Shown here: positions 28,403-38,460 of the stretch, piece by piece
How positions within the stretch are numbered: position 1 is the stretch's first letter
How the letters are laid out: each line of letters begins with the position of its first letter
Assembly (NCBI RefSeq): GCF_014077095.1
Contig: NZ_JACGVG010000028.1
Coordinates: forward strand, 173,449-237,448
Direction: 5' to 3'
DNA from: Colwellia sp. MB02u-6
GTDB lineage: Bacteria > Pseudomonadota > Gammaproteobacteria > Enterobacterales > Alteromonadaceae
Length of the DNA stretch: 64,000 nt
Notes under the pieces: model-generated
The model's input: only the letters and a program-made list of their open reading frames with translations
What the model was told of the DNA's origin: nothing
Databases searched by the model: none
Position numbers and translations under genes: made by a program

Positions 28403-28555
28403 TACCCGTTTAACTCATTAAGTGTTCTACTTCTTTCATCAAGCAAATGACTAAATATAGGGCAAAAAGTTTAGTCATTAGTTATGCTACTTTGTAACCC
28501 TATAATTTTTCATTTTTAACAATGAAAAATTAGCAGATAATCGATTAACTGGGTA
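28403..28555. repeat. 153-bp dispersed repeat, copy A (MITE-like)
   Basis: Begins TACCCGTTTAACTCATTA and ends with the imperfect inverse of that sequence (13 of 18 positions match). Most of its interior aligns with copy B at 30163, which has the same length, for example AAGTGTTCTACTT / AAGTGTCCTACTT and GCTACTTTGTAACCCTATA / GCTACTTTATAACCCTATA. No open frame inside, so a miniature inverted-repeat element is the best guess. Confidence 0.7.
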
Positions 28556-28721
28556 TTACCGTGCGTTATTTATAACAGTATGAATCACACCTAGGCTTAA
28601 ATTTTGCTAGTTGATCGATTAACTTATAATAACTAATGAGCTATTTTTATATTTTTTATATTTGAATTATCGCTATCATCACTTAAGCATAACTATAATT
28701 TATCTAGACTCTGTTTAAGCG

Positions 28722-29013
28722 ATGTTTAAATTTCTTTTCATTATAAGCATGTTGTTACCTGCTGTTTAAGCAAATGAAATAGACTTAACCGCTTTAGGTG
28801 ATTTAAACAAAATCGAATATTGCTGAAATTGAACAGGCTGGCAATCTAGATTTTGATGACCCTTCATTGTTATATCAATCCATTATTCAGTTTCAAAATT
28901 ATAACTATATTAATTTAAGTTATTTTAGTCCCTTCATTCTACAGTATTATTTTCATAACTTTCACTCTAGAGCTCCTCCATCTTTTATTTCTCACCATAC
29001 GCTTATAACATAA
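28722..29013 (+). pseudogene. Remnant of a small secreted protein
   Basis: Reads MFKFLFIISMLLPAV, a clear signal peptide, then a TAA stop exactly where the cleavage site would be, then ANEIDLTALGDLN in the same frame. One frameshift leads to NIAEIEQAGNLDFDDPSLL and on to TAA at 29013. With one stop and one shift repaired it would be a periplasmic protein of about 95 residues. I do not recognise a family. It lies between the two 153-bp repeats. Confidence 0.55.
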
Positions 29014-29311
29014 CATTAAGGTTTTATTTTATTGATGAGTCGTGCTCTAGTTTCTATAAGTTAAACAGAGCAATATCTCGCTAATACCAAAACCTGAATT
29101 TGAGATAAATGAAATACCTAAAAGCTAATTTTGTAGCTATGTATTTTTCCTGCATTGTGTTTGCCGTGGTTTTTCATTCAAAATTTACAACTGTGAATTT
29201 TAGCTCAGCAGTCTCTATTTAATCAAACGAGTTGGTTTCGATAAGCACCGGGTTATTAACGTTGAAAAATAAAAAGTATTCAATAACAACCAATAGAATC
29301 CAGTTATTGAT

Positions 29312-29351
29312 CATTAGAATAATATTTATACTGCCATCTATTATTCTAATG
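29312..29351. repeat. 12-bp inverted repeat upstream of the CBS remnant
   Basis: CATTAGAATAAT at 29312-29323 and its perfect inverse at 29340-29351, with a 16-base loop. There is no T tract, so it may be an old operator or the end of a lost element. Confidence 0.5.
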
Positions 29352-29444
29352 TGAGGTTAAATCAATAGTTAAAAACATTTGTTTAGATATGAATTGACCG
29401 GTCGACATTACTGGCAACAAATGCAGAAAAATTCAGAGATAAGT

Positions 29445-30018
29445 ATGAAAAAATTATATTTAGTTAACTTAGAAGATACCGATAATATCTTCTCACAGAC
29501 CAGTTTGAAGAAATTAACTGACAATCACCTACGGCAAAAATATTCACTAATTTTAAAGTTCATAAAGCTATCATGATTGGCGGCGATACTATGGCTGTGA
29601 CCGCATTAGAATTAATGTTAAAAACCCACATTAGAATAAACATTGTGGTCTCAGAAAAAAATAACTTTATTGGCCTAATCAGCACCAATGAATTGTCTGA
29701 GCAGCACATTGTGGCAAAGCTATCTAAAGGGGTTTGTCGAGAAGATGTGTTAATTAAAGATTTAATGATTCCAAAGTCAGATTTTCATGCTTTTGATTAT
29801 CGTGAATGATTAGATGCATCAGTTAAAGATCTAGTGTCAACTTTAGAAAATCATCAACTTCATCACTGTCTAGTGCTGGATAAAAAAATCATTACATACC
29901 AGGGATTATATCATCTAGTGATATAGCAAGAAAACTCCATATAAATATGGACCTAAATGTCAAACAATCATGTGGCTCGATTTATAATGTTGTGCATCAA
30001 AAAGCACGCTCTATGTAA
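29445..30018 (+). pseudogene. Broken CBS-domain protein gene
   Basis: Three reading-frame pieces make one protein of about 190 residues. MKKLYLVNLEDTDNIFS starts at 29445; a frameshift near 29525 leads to SPTAKIFTNFKVHKAIMIGGD. The first CBS motif follows (NNFIGLISTNELSEQHIV). An in-frame TGA at 29807 interrupts before DASVKDLVSTLENHQLHHCLVL, and a second shift near 29895 leads to RGIISSSDIARKLHI, the second CBS motif. The gene ends at TAA 30018. Tandem CBS domains usually bind adenosine ligands. At least three lesions make function very unlikely. Confidence 0.8.
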
Positions 30019-30030
30019 AAAATCTACTTT

Positions 30031-30056
30031 ATTGGCTTACAGGGATGTAAGCCAAT
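30031..30056. repeat. 10-bp perfect hairpin after the CBS remnant
   Basis: ATTGGCTTAC and its inverse with a 6-base loop, 13 bases past the remnant's stop codon. There is no T tract on the plus strand, so if it was the terminator of the CBS gene it has decayed. Confidence 0.5.
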
Positions 30057-30162
30057 AGAACAATGCCAGAGGCCTATTATTGGGCAAGGTCAGGGATTAG
30101 ACTAACAACTGATTTGAGATCAAAGAAAATAAGTACTCATGCCTTGGGTACTTTATCACTAA

Positions 30163-30315
30163 TAGCAATTTGACTCATTAAGTGTCCTACTTTTTTCATC
30201 AAGAAAAATCGCTAAATATAAGGCATAAAGTTTAGTCAGTAGTGATGCTACTTTATAACCCTATAGCTTGTCATTTTAACCATTAAATATAAGCTGGTAG
30301 TTAATCAACATCGTA
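30163..30315. repeat. 153-bp dispersed repeat, copy B
   Basis: Same length and orientation as copy A at 28403, with clear similarity over most of its length but more eroded ends (starts TAGCAATTTGACTCATTA). Together the two copies bracket the decayed genes at 28722-30018. Confidence 0.65.
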
Positions 30316-30604
30316 CAGATATTCAACGCAATATTCTTGCAATATGAGGATGACTTTAAGTATGGTCGAGCCGCTAAATACTCTTAAAGTTACCCACAAT
30401 GTTTTGGCAATGGCATTTAGCTTGTTTGGTAGATTAGATCAATAAGGTTTTATTGTGCTCGCCATAAATAAAGCTAGAACCTATTATTCATTACACCCTC
30501 AAAATAAAAAGTTGCTCGTTTTAAGTTTAAACAACTCTATTTTTATTTATGCAATAAGTGGCACATTCATACTAAGCTTTCACGCAACAGCTTGGTATTT
30601 TTTA

Positions 30605-31621
30605 TTAAACATCCGCTTTAGTTAATTTCTTTAACAATTTTTCTAGCGATGGTTCTAACGGAGCTTCAATTTTTATTCGTTCATTACTTAATGGGTGAAT
30701 GAATTCGATACTCGCCGCATGGAGAAATAAACGTTTCAAACCTAAGTTTTTCATTTCGTGATCGAAATCTTCATGACCATATTTTGCATCACAGGCAATC
30801 GAGTGGCCTTTGGTTTGACAATGCACACGAATTTGATGAGTTCGCCCCGTGACTGGAAAGGCTCTAACAAGCGTGGCATTTTTATAATGTTGAATCACTT
30901 TAAAACGAGTTTCTGACTCTTTACCATTAATATTGTCTACCACCACCACACGTTCACCAGATTTTAAGTCATTTTTCTTTAACCCTTCTGCAACACGGGT
31001 TAATTTACTCGACCAACGACCTTTAACCAAAGCGTGGTAATACTTTTGTACGGTTTTATTTCTAAGTTGTTCATGCAAGTGCCGTAATGCTGAACGTTTT
31101 TTTGCTACAACTAAACAACCGGAAGTATCTCGGTCTAGTCGATGCACTAGTTCTAACATTCGCGCATCTGGTCGCAAAGCTCGCAGTGCTTCAATTAAAC
31201 CAAAACTTAATCCACTACCACCATGCACCGCCATACCAGAAGGTTTATTGATAACAATTAAACGCTCGTCTTCAAAGAGGATTTGCTTCTCTAAATTAGC
31301 AACAACATTTAATTGTGTAGACACTGTATTAGTATTTTCCGACACACGAATAGGTGCAACGCGAATAATGTCTTCATCAACTAACTTGTACTCAGGCTTG
31401 GTACGCTTTTTATTGACACGTATTTCGCCTTTTCGTAACAGGCGATAAAACATACTTTTTGGCACACCTTTTAATGTTTTCATTAAAAAATTGTCGATAC
31501 GCTGACCCGCATCTTCACTGTCTACAGTGAAAAATCTCACTTGAGGTTTTGGGCTATCTGTTATATCTATTTTGCTAAGCGCTTTTGGGCTATCTGTCAT
31601 ATCTGTTTTACTAGGAACCAT
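30605..31621 (-). CDS. rluC: 23S rRNA pseudouridine synthase C
   Basis: Converts U955, U2504 and U2580 (E. coli numbering) of 23S rRNA to pseudouridine. From ATG 31621 it is 338 residues. An S4 RNA-binding domain at ~30-95 (RIDNFLMKTLKGVPKSM, LLRKGEIRVNKKR) precedes the synthase domain with catalytic Asp in ELVHRLDRDTSG. RTHQIRVHCQTKGH is the third motif. The frame extends to a TTG at 31663, which I reject because ATG 31621 is close to the domain. An N-terminal near-duplicate (MTDSPK / ITDSPK) is an oddity absent from E. coli RluC. Divergent from rne as in relatives. Confidence 0.95.
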   Translation of the reverse strand: MVPSKTDMTDSPKALSKIDITDSPKPQVRFFTVDSEDAGQRIDNFLMKTLKGVPKSMFYRLLRKGEIRVNKKRTKPEYKLVDEDIIRVAPIRVSENTNTVSTQLNVVANLEKQILFEDERLIVINKPSGMAVHGGSGLSFGLIEALRALRPDARMLELVHRLDRDTSGCLVVAKKRSALRHLHEQLRNKTVQKYYHALVKGRWSSKLTRVAEGLKKNDLKSGERVVVVDNINGKESETRFKVIQHYKNATLVRAFPVTGRTHQIRVHCQTKGHSIACDAKYGHEDFDHEMKNLGLKRLFLHAASIEFIHPLSNERIKIEAPLEPSLEKLLKKLTKADV

Positions 31622-32241
31622 AATTGTTTGCAGTTTAACATATTTTTTTCTAAGTACAGGCAATTAAAACGAGGATTTAATTGCCTTACCCATAAATAAA
31701 GTGTGATAATAAGATGGTTATCGCTACGAATTAGCCGTAACAAGTAAAAAGGATGCTTTAAGCGAGACGTAAGAGGCAAGTATGCGGCCACGTTAGTATG
31801 AAACAATTTTATTAAACGTCATTGTTGAGATATTAAAAAGTAAGGCCTATTGCGAATTTGACGCGTGTAACTTGTCAAAAATAACGCATGAACATATTGT
31901 CCAGCGCAATTAAAGCAATTATGTAATTAAACAGAAAAAATAAGTCACATTTTCAACCGTTAAATTATTAGAAAACACGATAATAATATCGAACTAAAAT
32001 TAACGAAGCACTTAATTTTCTGTTGCGCACAGCACACAGGCTGAGCACATAAAGAATCAATTTTACTGCGGTGTCAAACACCTCAGTTATATTAGACAAT
32101 CAGAATTTTTAACAGCTTGCTACGTAATATGGCGTAGTAAGATTGACACCCGAGAGGCTGACAAGTTGCTGTTACCATAGCGATAGATTACTTTGTGTTC
32201 TAAGCAAGGGTGTGTTGTGACTAAAATGAGTCACACAAACT
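31622..32241 (+). promoter_or_regulatory. rluC-rne divergent promoter region and long rne leader
   Basis: A 620-base gene-free gap. In E. coli the rne 5' leader is long and its hairpins let RNase E control its own mRNA; the same is likely here. Visible structures are a 9-bp stem (CTTGCTACG / CGTAGTAAG, one G-U pair, 32116-32141) and a 7-bp stem (TGTGACT / AGTCACA, 32216-32235) ending six bases before the start codon. There is no good Shine-Dalgarno sequence before ATG 32242, so the hairpins may decide ribosome access. Confidence 0.6.
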
Positions 32242-35200
32242 ATGAAACGTATGTTAATTAATGCTACACAGTCAGAAGAATTGCGTGTAGCGCTTGTCGA
32301 TGGTCAACAACTTTATGATTTAGATATCGAAAGTCCTGGTCACGAACAAAAAAAATCAAATATCTATAAAGCCAAAATCACCCGTATTGAACCGTCATTA
32401 GAAGCGGCGTTTGTCGACTACGGCGCTGATCGTCACGGTTTCTTACCTATGAAAGAAATCGCGCGTGAATACTTCCCTAAAGGTTACAGCTTTCAAGGCC
32501 GTCCTAACATCAAAGAAGTATTGCGTGAAGGCCAAGAAGTTATTGTGCAAATTGATAAAGAAGAACGTGGCCAAAAAGGCGCTGCGTTAACTACTTTTAT
32601 TAGTCTTGCTGGTAGCTATTTAGTTCTGATGCCAAACAACCCTCGTGCTGGCGGTATTTCACGTCGCATTGAAGGTGATGAGCGCACAGACTTAAAAACC
32701 TCATTAAGTAAGCTTACTCTACCTAAAGGCATGGGCTTAATTGTTCGTACTGCAGGTGTTGGTAAAGAATATGAAGAACTTGAATGGGATCTAAACGTTC
32801 TATTACACCATTGGAACGCTATTTCAGAAGCCGGCGCAAGCCGCCCTGCACCGTTTTTAATCCATCAAGAAACTAACGTTATCTTACGTGCTATTCGCGA
32901 TTATTTACGTCGTGATATTGGCGAAGTATTGATTGATCGCCCTAAAACATTTGAAAGTGTTAAAAAACACATTGAAATTGTGCGTCCAGACTTTTTGAGT
33001 AAAGTTAAGCTTTACAGCAATGACGTGCCTTTATTTACCCACTATCAAATTGAAACGCAAATAGAAACAGCTTTTCAACGCGAAGTGCGTTTACCCTCTG
33101 GTGGTTCAATCGTTATTGACCCAACTGAAGCAATGACCTCAATTGATATTAACTCCGCCCGAGCAACTAAAGGCAGTGATATCGAAGAAACAGCATTCAA
33201 TACGAACTTAGAAGCCGCTGAAGAAATTGCTCGCCAATTACGCTTACGTGACTTAGGTGGTTTAGTGGTTATTGATTTTATCGATATGACCCCAGTTCGC
33301 CATCAACGTGAAGTTGAAAATAGGATGCGTGATGCGGTGAAACAAGATAGAGCTCGCATTCAGTTAGGTCGCATATCACGCTTTGGCTTGCTTGAAATGT
33401 CACGTCAGCGTTTACGTCCTTCTATTGGTGAAATTAGCCAAAGTGTATGTCCTCGTTGTAGTGGTACTGGTCATGTTCGTGGCGTTGAGTCATTGGCATT
33501 ATCAATATTACGTTTAATGGAAGAAGAAGCCATTAAAGACAATACACAACAAGTGCAAGCACAAGTTCCTGTACCTGTTGCAACCTATTTATTAAATGAA
33601 AAACGTCGTTCAGTATTTCATATTGAAAAACAACACAGCGTCAATATTCTTATTATCCCTAATCCGAATATGGTTACGCCACAATATGAAGTTATTCGAG
33701 TAAGAAATGACGAAGGTATCGAAGAAGCCAGCTACGATGTAGTGATTAGAAAGGCAGCATCTGAAGAAGCTGTAATGCCAAAATTTGATAAAGAAGTCAA
33801 CAAGCGTGATGAACCGCTACTTCAAGGTATGTCTTCACCTAAACAAGCACCGAAAAAGCAAGAGCCTGCTGAGCCTGTTATAGTAGTGAAAGCTGAAACA
33901 AAAAGCTTACTTGCTGGTATTGTCTCTTGGGCTAAGTCTCTTTTTGCGGCAGAGGAAAAAGAAGAAGTTAAACCTGAACCGAAAAAACCTCAAGAGAGCA
34001 ACACTAAAAGTAGTGAACGTCGCCCTCAAAGAGCTCGTCAAGGTCAACGTCGCAATAATCGTAACGATTCGCGTAACGAAAGTCGTAACGAAAGTCGTAA
34101 CGAAAGCAATAATGACTCACGTAACGAAAGTCGCAACGATTCTCGCAATGACAAACGTAAATCTCACGATGCTAGTGATAATAATGTAAATAATCAAAGC
34201 AATGTGACACCTACATCGCCTGTGGCACCTGCAACAACAGCTAAGCCTCAAAAAGAACGCATACAAAAACCTAAAGAAGACAAGCTAACTGAGCGTCGTC
34301 AACGTCGTAATATTCGCAAAAAAGTGCGCATTAATAGTGATGTTAAAAACAATACGCATGTTGAGAATATAGCAGCTGATGTTAGCCTAGTTCAAAAAAC
34401 AACACCTGAACACAATACTGTTGACACTAATAAAGTTGAGACTATTAAAGTCGATACTAATAAAGTTGATGCTAGTAAAGTCGATACTAATAAAGTTGAT
34501 GCTAGTAAAGTTGATACTAATAAAGTTGATACTAGTAAAGTTGATAACTCAACAGTAGTAGATGCGATTGATAATGCTGATAACACTACTGTAGAACAAG
34601 TAACTAACAATGTAAAAGAAGAGCAACGCCCTAGAAGCCGACGTTCTCCTCGCCATATGCGTGCCCACGGCCAACGTCGTAGACAAAATGCAGAGGTAAG
34701 CGATGTTAAGAGTGAAATTACTGAAGATCCAGTCACGACTCGTTATCCAGAACAAAACTCTGTTAATTCTACTAGTAACGTTAATGACGCGAATGCTACG
34801 GCTGAAGTATCTGAGACAGTACCGAGTGTTGAGCAAGTTCAAAAGGTACAAGCAGAGGCATTATCACAAGTAATTAATGCTCCAGAAAGTGAAGTTCAAC
34901 AAAACTTACCTTTTGAAGAACCTGAAACAGTCGTTATTAAAGCTGATGTAACTGTTAAAAAGCAAACAGCAAATATAGTGGACGAAGCAGCGACATCACC
35001 CGTTGATGAAGTAACACCAACCGCTGAAGTACAAGTAGAAAATACTGGTACTGCTGAAGAAGTTAACAGCCAAAAAACTGAAGCACCTGTAATAGAGGCT
35101 AAGATAGAAGAACAAGTTTCTATCAAACAACCGGCAACAATAGCACCAGAGCCTAAAGTTGCGACAACTGAATTAGAAACGCCAGCAATTGTAAATACTG

Positions 35201-35514
35201 TTGTAGCAACTGTTGAAGATACTATTACAGCCTCTACTGAAGGTAAGGCAGTAACCCTTGATGAAAAACCTAAGAAAGTACGTGCTAAAGTAAAAAACAT
35301 TAAACGTAAAGTTAAAGCGGCAGCAAGTAAAACATCAGGTAAAGCATCGGCGCCAATGACTAAGCCAGAAACTGTTGTTAGTGATGGTACTATTCCTAGT
35401 GACTTTGTAGCGAATGAACAGAGAACACTGCATATTAAGTCAGGAAAATCTGCACTTTTCTCTAATGTTACTAGCCGGAATTCAGCGGGTCCAACTAAAC
35501 CAACACTTAGTTAA
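32242..35514 (+). CDS. rne: Ribonuclease E
   Basis: Essential endoribonuclease and degradosome scaffold, 1090 residues. The N-terminal catalytic half has [17 protein letters not shown], an S1 domain (~36-125), the DNase-I-like domain with [12 protein letters not shown] and [11 protein letters not shown], and the zinc-link [12 protein letters not shown] near residue 405. The C-terminal half is disordered: a putative membrane-anchoring amphipathic segment ([18 protein letters not shown] near 555), an arginine-rich Asn-Glu-Ser repeat (~595-635), a run of [10 protein letters not shown] units (~735-770), and the conserved [20 protein letters not shown]-binding microdomain near 795. The repeats are specific to this lineage; a partner-binding role for them is inferred only. 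Confidence 0.97.
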   Translation: MKRMLINATQSEELRVALVDGQQLYDLDIESPGHEQKKSNIYKAKITRIEPSLEAAFVDYGADRHGFLPMKEIAREYFPKGYSFQGRPNIKEVLREGQEVIVQIDKEERGQKGAALTTFISLAGSYLVLMPNNPRAGGISRRIEGDERTDLKTSLSKLTLPKGMGLIVRTAGVGKEYEELEWDLNVLLHHWNAISEAGASRPAPFLIHQETNVILRAIRDYLRRDIGEVLIDRPKTFESVKKHIEIVRPDFLSKVKLYSNDVPLFTHYQIETQIETAFQREVRLPSGGSIVIDPTEAMTSIDINSARATKGSDIEETAFNTNLEAAEEIARQLRLRDLGGLVVIDFIDMTPVRHQREVENRMRDAVKQDRARIQLGRISRFGLLEMSRQRLRPSIGEISQSVCPRCSGTGHVRGVESLALSILRLMEEEAIKDNTQQVQAQVPVPVATYLLNEKRRSVFHIEKQHSVNILIIPNPNMVTPQYEVIRVRNDEGIEEASYDVVIRKAASEEAVMPKFDKEVNKRDEPLLQGMSSPKQAPKKQEPAEPVIVVKAETKSLLAGIVSWAKSLFAAEEKEEVKPEPKKPQESNTKSSERRPQRARQGQRRNNRNDSRNESRNESRNESNNDSRNESRNDSRNDKRKSHDASDNNVNNQSNVTPTSPVAPATTAKPQKERIQKPKEDKLTERRQRRNIRKKVRINSDVKNNTHVENIAADVSLVQKTTPEHNTVDTNKVETIKVDTNKVDASKVDTNKVDASKVDTNKVDTSKVDNSTVVDAIDNADNTTVEQVTNNVKEEQRPRSRRSPRHMRAHGQRRRQNAEVSDVKSEITEDPVTTRYPEQNSVNSTSNVNDANATAEVSETVPSVEQVQKVQAEALSQVINAPESEVQQNLPFEEPETVVIKADVTVKKQTANIVDEAATSPVDEVTPTAEVQVENTGTAEEVNSQKTEAPVIEAKIEEQVSIKQPATIAPEPKVATTELETPAIVNTVVATVEDTITASTEGKAVTLDEKPKKVRAKVKNIKRKVKAAASKTSGKASAPMTKPETVVSDGTIPSDFVANEQRTLHIKSGKSALFSNVTSRNSAGPTKPTLS
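34059..34160. repeat. 12-bp repeats in rne encoding Arg-Asn-Glu-Ser units
   Basis: Repeated CGTAACGAAAGT-type 12-mers, seven or eight copies with substitutions. They give an Arg/Asn-rich stretch that replaces the arginine-rich region of enterobacterial RNase E. Confidence 0.75.
34431..34549. repeat. 15/30-bp tandem repeats in rne encoding KVD units
   Basis: About eight 15-base units of the type AAAGTTGATACTAAT, alternating Thr-Asn and Ala/Thr-Ser versions, give a [10 protein letters not shown] heptad-like peptide. Likely to vary in number between strains. Confidence 0.8.
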
Positions 35515-35560
35515 GTCACCCCCTAATCTTCAGGATAAATATCTGAAGGGCTAAAAAACA

Positions 35561-35592
35561 AAAGCCAATTGCATTACGCAATTGGCTTTTTA
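35561..35592 (+). terminator. Terminator of rne
   Basis: A 12-bp perfect stem (AAAGCCAATTGC / GCAATTGGCTTT, 35561-35589) with loop ATTAC is followed by TTTAATTT. It lies 46 bases past the rne stop and is preceded by a weaker hairpin (CTTCAG / CTGAAG). Confidence 0.9.
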
Positions 35593-35628
35593 ATTTCTGT
35601 ATTTTTCTTTTTGGTTTTTCTCTATTTA

Positions 35629-35789
35629 TACCAATTCCATTAATTATGGTGGTCTACTTTATACGCATGAAAAATGGCCAAATATAAGACATTTATTTTA
35701 ATAACTAGTTGTTCTAATTATTAAATAAATAACGCAGTAGAGTGTTATTTTAACCAGTAAAAATGATCAGATAATTAATAAGATTGGTA
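35629..35789. repeat. 161-bp MITE-like repeat, copy C
   Basis: Starts TACCAATTCCATTAATTA and ends with its near-perfect inverse (15 of 18 positions). GGTCTACTTTA and ATTTTAACCAG inside echo the interior of copies A and B, so it is probably a diverged relative. No open frame. Remaining intergenic sequence up to 36027 holds nothing else I can identify. Confidence 0.7.
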
Positions 35790-36027
35790 CTAGTTAGCTA
35801 TCACTAGTTATTTGTCTTCAAATTACTTAATGCCAATATCATTAAATTTGAGATCTTGTTGTACGAAGTGAAAATAAATCAGGGCAAAAGAAATAGCTGG
35901 CTATTGTAATTGAGAGCACCGCTGCCGTGGTGTATTTTAACCAGTACAAGTGGGCAATACTTTAATGACATGGACATAACACAGCTATTAATACTTAAAC
36001 ATTATTCAAGTTCAGCTTAAAAGGAGT

Positions 36028-36498
36028 TTATGCACTTATCAGTCGTTTAATTAGGCCGTCACTGGCATCTTCTACTAAATCTAAAACAAACTGGAAGCCT
36101 TTAGCACCACCGTAGTAAGGATCTGGTACCTCTTGATCCTCAAACTTTTCCGCATAATCTAAAAATAACTGTACTTTATACTGTAGACCTTCAGGCGCAA
36201 CTTTCATTAAATCTTGAACGTTTTTATTATCCATTGCTAATATCAAATCAAAATTGTCAAAGTCTTGTTCAGTAACTTTACGCGCCTTAATTTTATCAAA
36301 TGAATATCCTCGTGCAATACCCGCTTTTTGTGCTCGGTGATCCGGTTTTTCACGAGTATGAGAACCAACAATCCCAGCTGAATCTATTATTAATGAGAGC
36401 GCTTGTGATTTCTGACGAAAAACCGCTTCTGCACTTGGCGAACGACAAATGTTGCCCATGCAGACAAATAAAATACTATTTATTTCTTTATAGTTCAT
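36028..36498 (-). CDS. Low-molecular-weight protein tyrosine phosphatase
   Basis: Cytoplasmic phosphatase of 156 residues from ATG 36498 (MNYKEINSILFVCMGNICRSP). The P-loop CX5R is Cys13 to Arg19, and the general-acid aspartate lies in VPDPYYGG near the C-terminus. The frame extends to 36513, adding five residues; the internal ATG fits the family. Not linked to capsule genes here, so it is the housekeeping type. Confidence 0.92.
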   Translation of the reverse strand: MNYKEINSILFVCMGNICRSPSAEAVFRQKSQALSLIIDSAGIVGSHTREKPDHRAQKAGIARGYSFDKIKARKVTEQDFDNFDLILAMDNKNVQDLMKVAPEGLQYKVQLFLDYAEKFEDQEVPDPYYGGAKGFQFVLDLVEDASDGLIKRLISA

Positions 36499-36921
36499 AA
36501 GTTTAATTACCAATTTTTATGTATTTAACATATGATTTATAGCGTTTTTAATGGCATTAAAATCAATGGCTTTTGTTTTAGTGGGTTTTATAGAACTATC
36601 TTGAGCTATTTTTATATGAAGGTAAAGAACCTATAACAGATTTTGTGTAACTACCTATTTTAACTAATATGCTTTGAGTCGTCTTCAAGTACAGACATAA
36701 ATCGGTTCAAGGTCATTTTCCAGTTTCTTATCGGCATCATCTAATGATGCTGTCTTATCACTAAAATTAACGAGCCTGATATAAATCATCTGGGCTATAA
36801 ACAAATGAAACAGCTAAATAATCAATATGAATCTCTGCTGTGAATTTTAATTTTATTACTGACCTTGGCTTGCTGAAACAGCCAAAGTCAGTGGTATCTT
36901 TTTAGATAAGAGGTAAAATGG
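36499..36921. other. Intergenic region, no gene seen
   Basis: About 420 bases between glpD and the phosphatase gene. No frame with coding character and no strong terminator; an imperfect GCCAAGGTCAG / CTGACTTTGGC pairing near 36860-36895 may end glpD transcripts. Confidence 0.4.
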
Positions 36922-38460
36922 CTATACTTTTTCTAATAGGGAATTTTGCTTTGACGAGGCTTTTAAGCTGTCAGTAGAAGCTACAAGAAAACTTGCTAAT
37001 GTCTCTTTTTCTACTTGGGTTAAGTGCAGACCTAATTTGCTGCGTCGCCAGATAATATCTTCAAGGTCAACGGCCCACTCTTGTGCTATTAAATACTCTA
37101 CCTCTCGTTGATAAAGGCCTGCACCAAAGTTTTGGCCCATTTCATCGATTGAGCTAATACCAGCACAAATTTCATGACTCAAGGTGCCATATGAGCGAAC
37201 ATAACGATTAATTATTTTTTGCGGTAGCCAATTATATTGACGTTGTAGGCTAGTTTGTAAGTTGTGTTGAGTGTCAAAATTACCTCCAGGAAGTGCAACA
37301 TCGGCTGTCCAACTTTTACCCGCTTTAGGAAAATGACTAATAATGCCATCAACTGCCGCTTCAGATAATTTACGATAAGTTGTGATCTTGCCACCGAATA
37401 CTGATAATAATGGTGCTTTACCGTCAGGGGCATCTACTTCAAAAGTATAGTCACGTGTTACCTCGGCTGCTGAATCTGATTCATCATCAAGTAAAGGCCT
37501 TACGCCTGAATAGGTGGCAACGATATCTTCAGTGGTTATTTGATGCTTGAAATGAGCATTAACTATCGACACTAAGTAATCACTCTCTTCTTTCGAGATA
37601 CAAGCTGTTGCTGGATCGCCAATATGCTCTATATCTGTCGTACCGACTAAAGAAAAGTCATCTTCATAAGGAATAACAAAAACGATGCGCTTATCTTCGT
37701 TCTGTAAAATATATGCCTGAGGTTCATTATGAATACGCGGCACAATGATATGGCTACCTTTGATCAAACGAATTTTTTTCGGAGAAGGTGTTTTCAATGC
37801 GTCATCAAAAAAGCTAGTCACCCATGGACCTGCCGCATTAACTAAAGCTTTAGCTTTAACCGTTTGTTGTTGTCCCGTTAAATTGTCATGAAGGGTTACT
37901 TCCCAAATATTATCTACTCGCTTAGCATTAGAGCAACGAGTACGTGTCATAATATTTGCGCCTTTATCTCTAGCAGCTATCGCGTTAAGCACCACCATAC
38001 GGGCATCATCAACCCAAGCGTCAGAATATTCAAAACCTTTAGTTATGCTGTCAACAACTGGGCTGTTTTTGCCAAACTTGATACCATGTGAGCCTTTCAG
38101 GGTAGTGCGTTTAGCTAAGTTGTCATACATAAACAAACCAATTCTGATCATCCATGAAGGGCGTAGATGACGGCGATGAGGTAAACGAAAACGTAGAGGC
38201 CATATAATATGAGGCGCATTTTTTAATAAGGTTTCACGCTCAGCAAGCGCTTCACGAACTAAACGAAACTCGTAATGCTCAAGGTAACGTAACCCTCCAT
38301 GAATAAGTTTACTACTGTTTGATGAGGTTGATGAGGCAAGATCATTCATTTCACAAAGTAAAACATTTAGACCTCTGCCACTCGCATCAGCAGCAATGCC
38401 TGTTCCGTTGATTCCACCACCAATAACGAGTAAGTCATAAATAACACTTTGATCTTTCAT
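36922..38460 (-). CDS. glpD: Aerobic glycerol-3-phosphate dehydrogenase
   Basis: Membrane-associated FAD enzyme that oxidises glycerol-3-phosphate to dihydroxyacetone phosphate and passes electrons to quinone. From ATG 38460 the protein is 512 residues. The FAD motif LLVIGGGINGTGIAADASGRGL is at the N-terminus, followed by SKLIHGGLRYLEHYEFRLV and FGGKITTYRKLSE near residue 365. The start is fixed by AGAGGA seven bases upstream; the frame reaching 38556 adds unrelated residues. GlpR-like half sites lie upstream at 38589-38608. Confidence 0.97.
   Translation of the reverse strand: MKDQSVIYDLLVIGGGINGTGIAADASGRGLNVLLCEMNDLASSTSSNSSKLIHGGLRYLEHYEFRLVREALAERETLLKNAPHIIWPLRFRLPHRRHLRPSWMIRIGLFMYDNLAKRTTLKGSHGIKFGKNSPVVDSITKGFEYSDAWVDDARMVVLNAIAARDKGANIMTRTRCSNAKRVDNIWEVTLHDNLTGQQQTVKAKALVNAAGPWVTSFFDDALKTPSPKKIRLIKGSHIIVPRIHNEPQAYILQNEDKRIVFVIPYEDDFSLVGTTDIEHIGDPATACISKEESDYLVSIVNAHFKHQITTEDIVATYSGVRPLLDDESDSAAEVTRDYTFEVDAPDGKAPLLSVFGGKITTYRKLSEAAVDGIISHFPKAGKSWTADVALPGGNFDTQHNLQTSLQRQYNWLPQKIINRYVRSYGTLSHEICAGISSIDEMGQNFGAGLYQREVEYLIAQEWAVDLEDIIWRRSKLGLHLTQVEKETLASFLVASTDSLKASSKQNSLLEKV

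Noticed and set aside
33911..34189. 92-codon plus-strand frame inside rne
   Set aside because: Out-of-frame reading of the repeat-rich rne C-terminal half.
34392..34851. Open frames on the minus strand opposite rne (114 and 100 codons)
   Set aside because: They are low-complexity mirror images of the KVD repeats (Ser-Thr-Leu-Leu-Val units) with no independent coding evidence.
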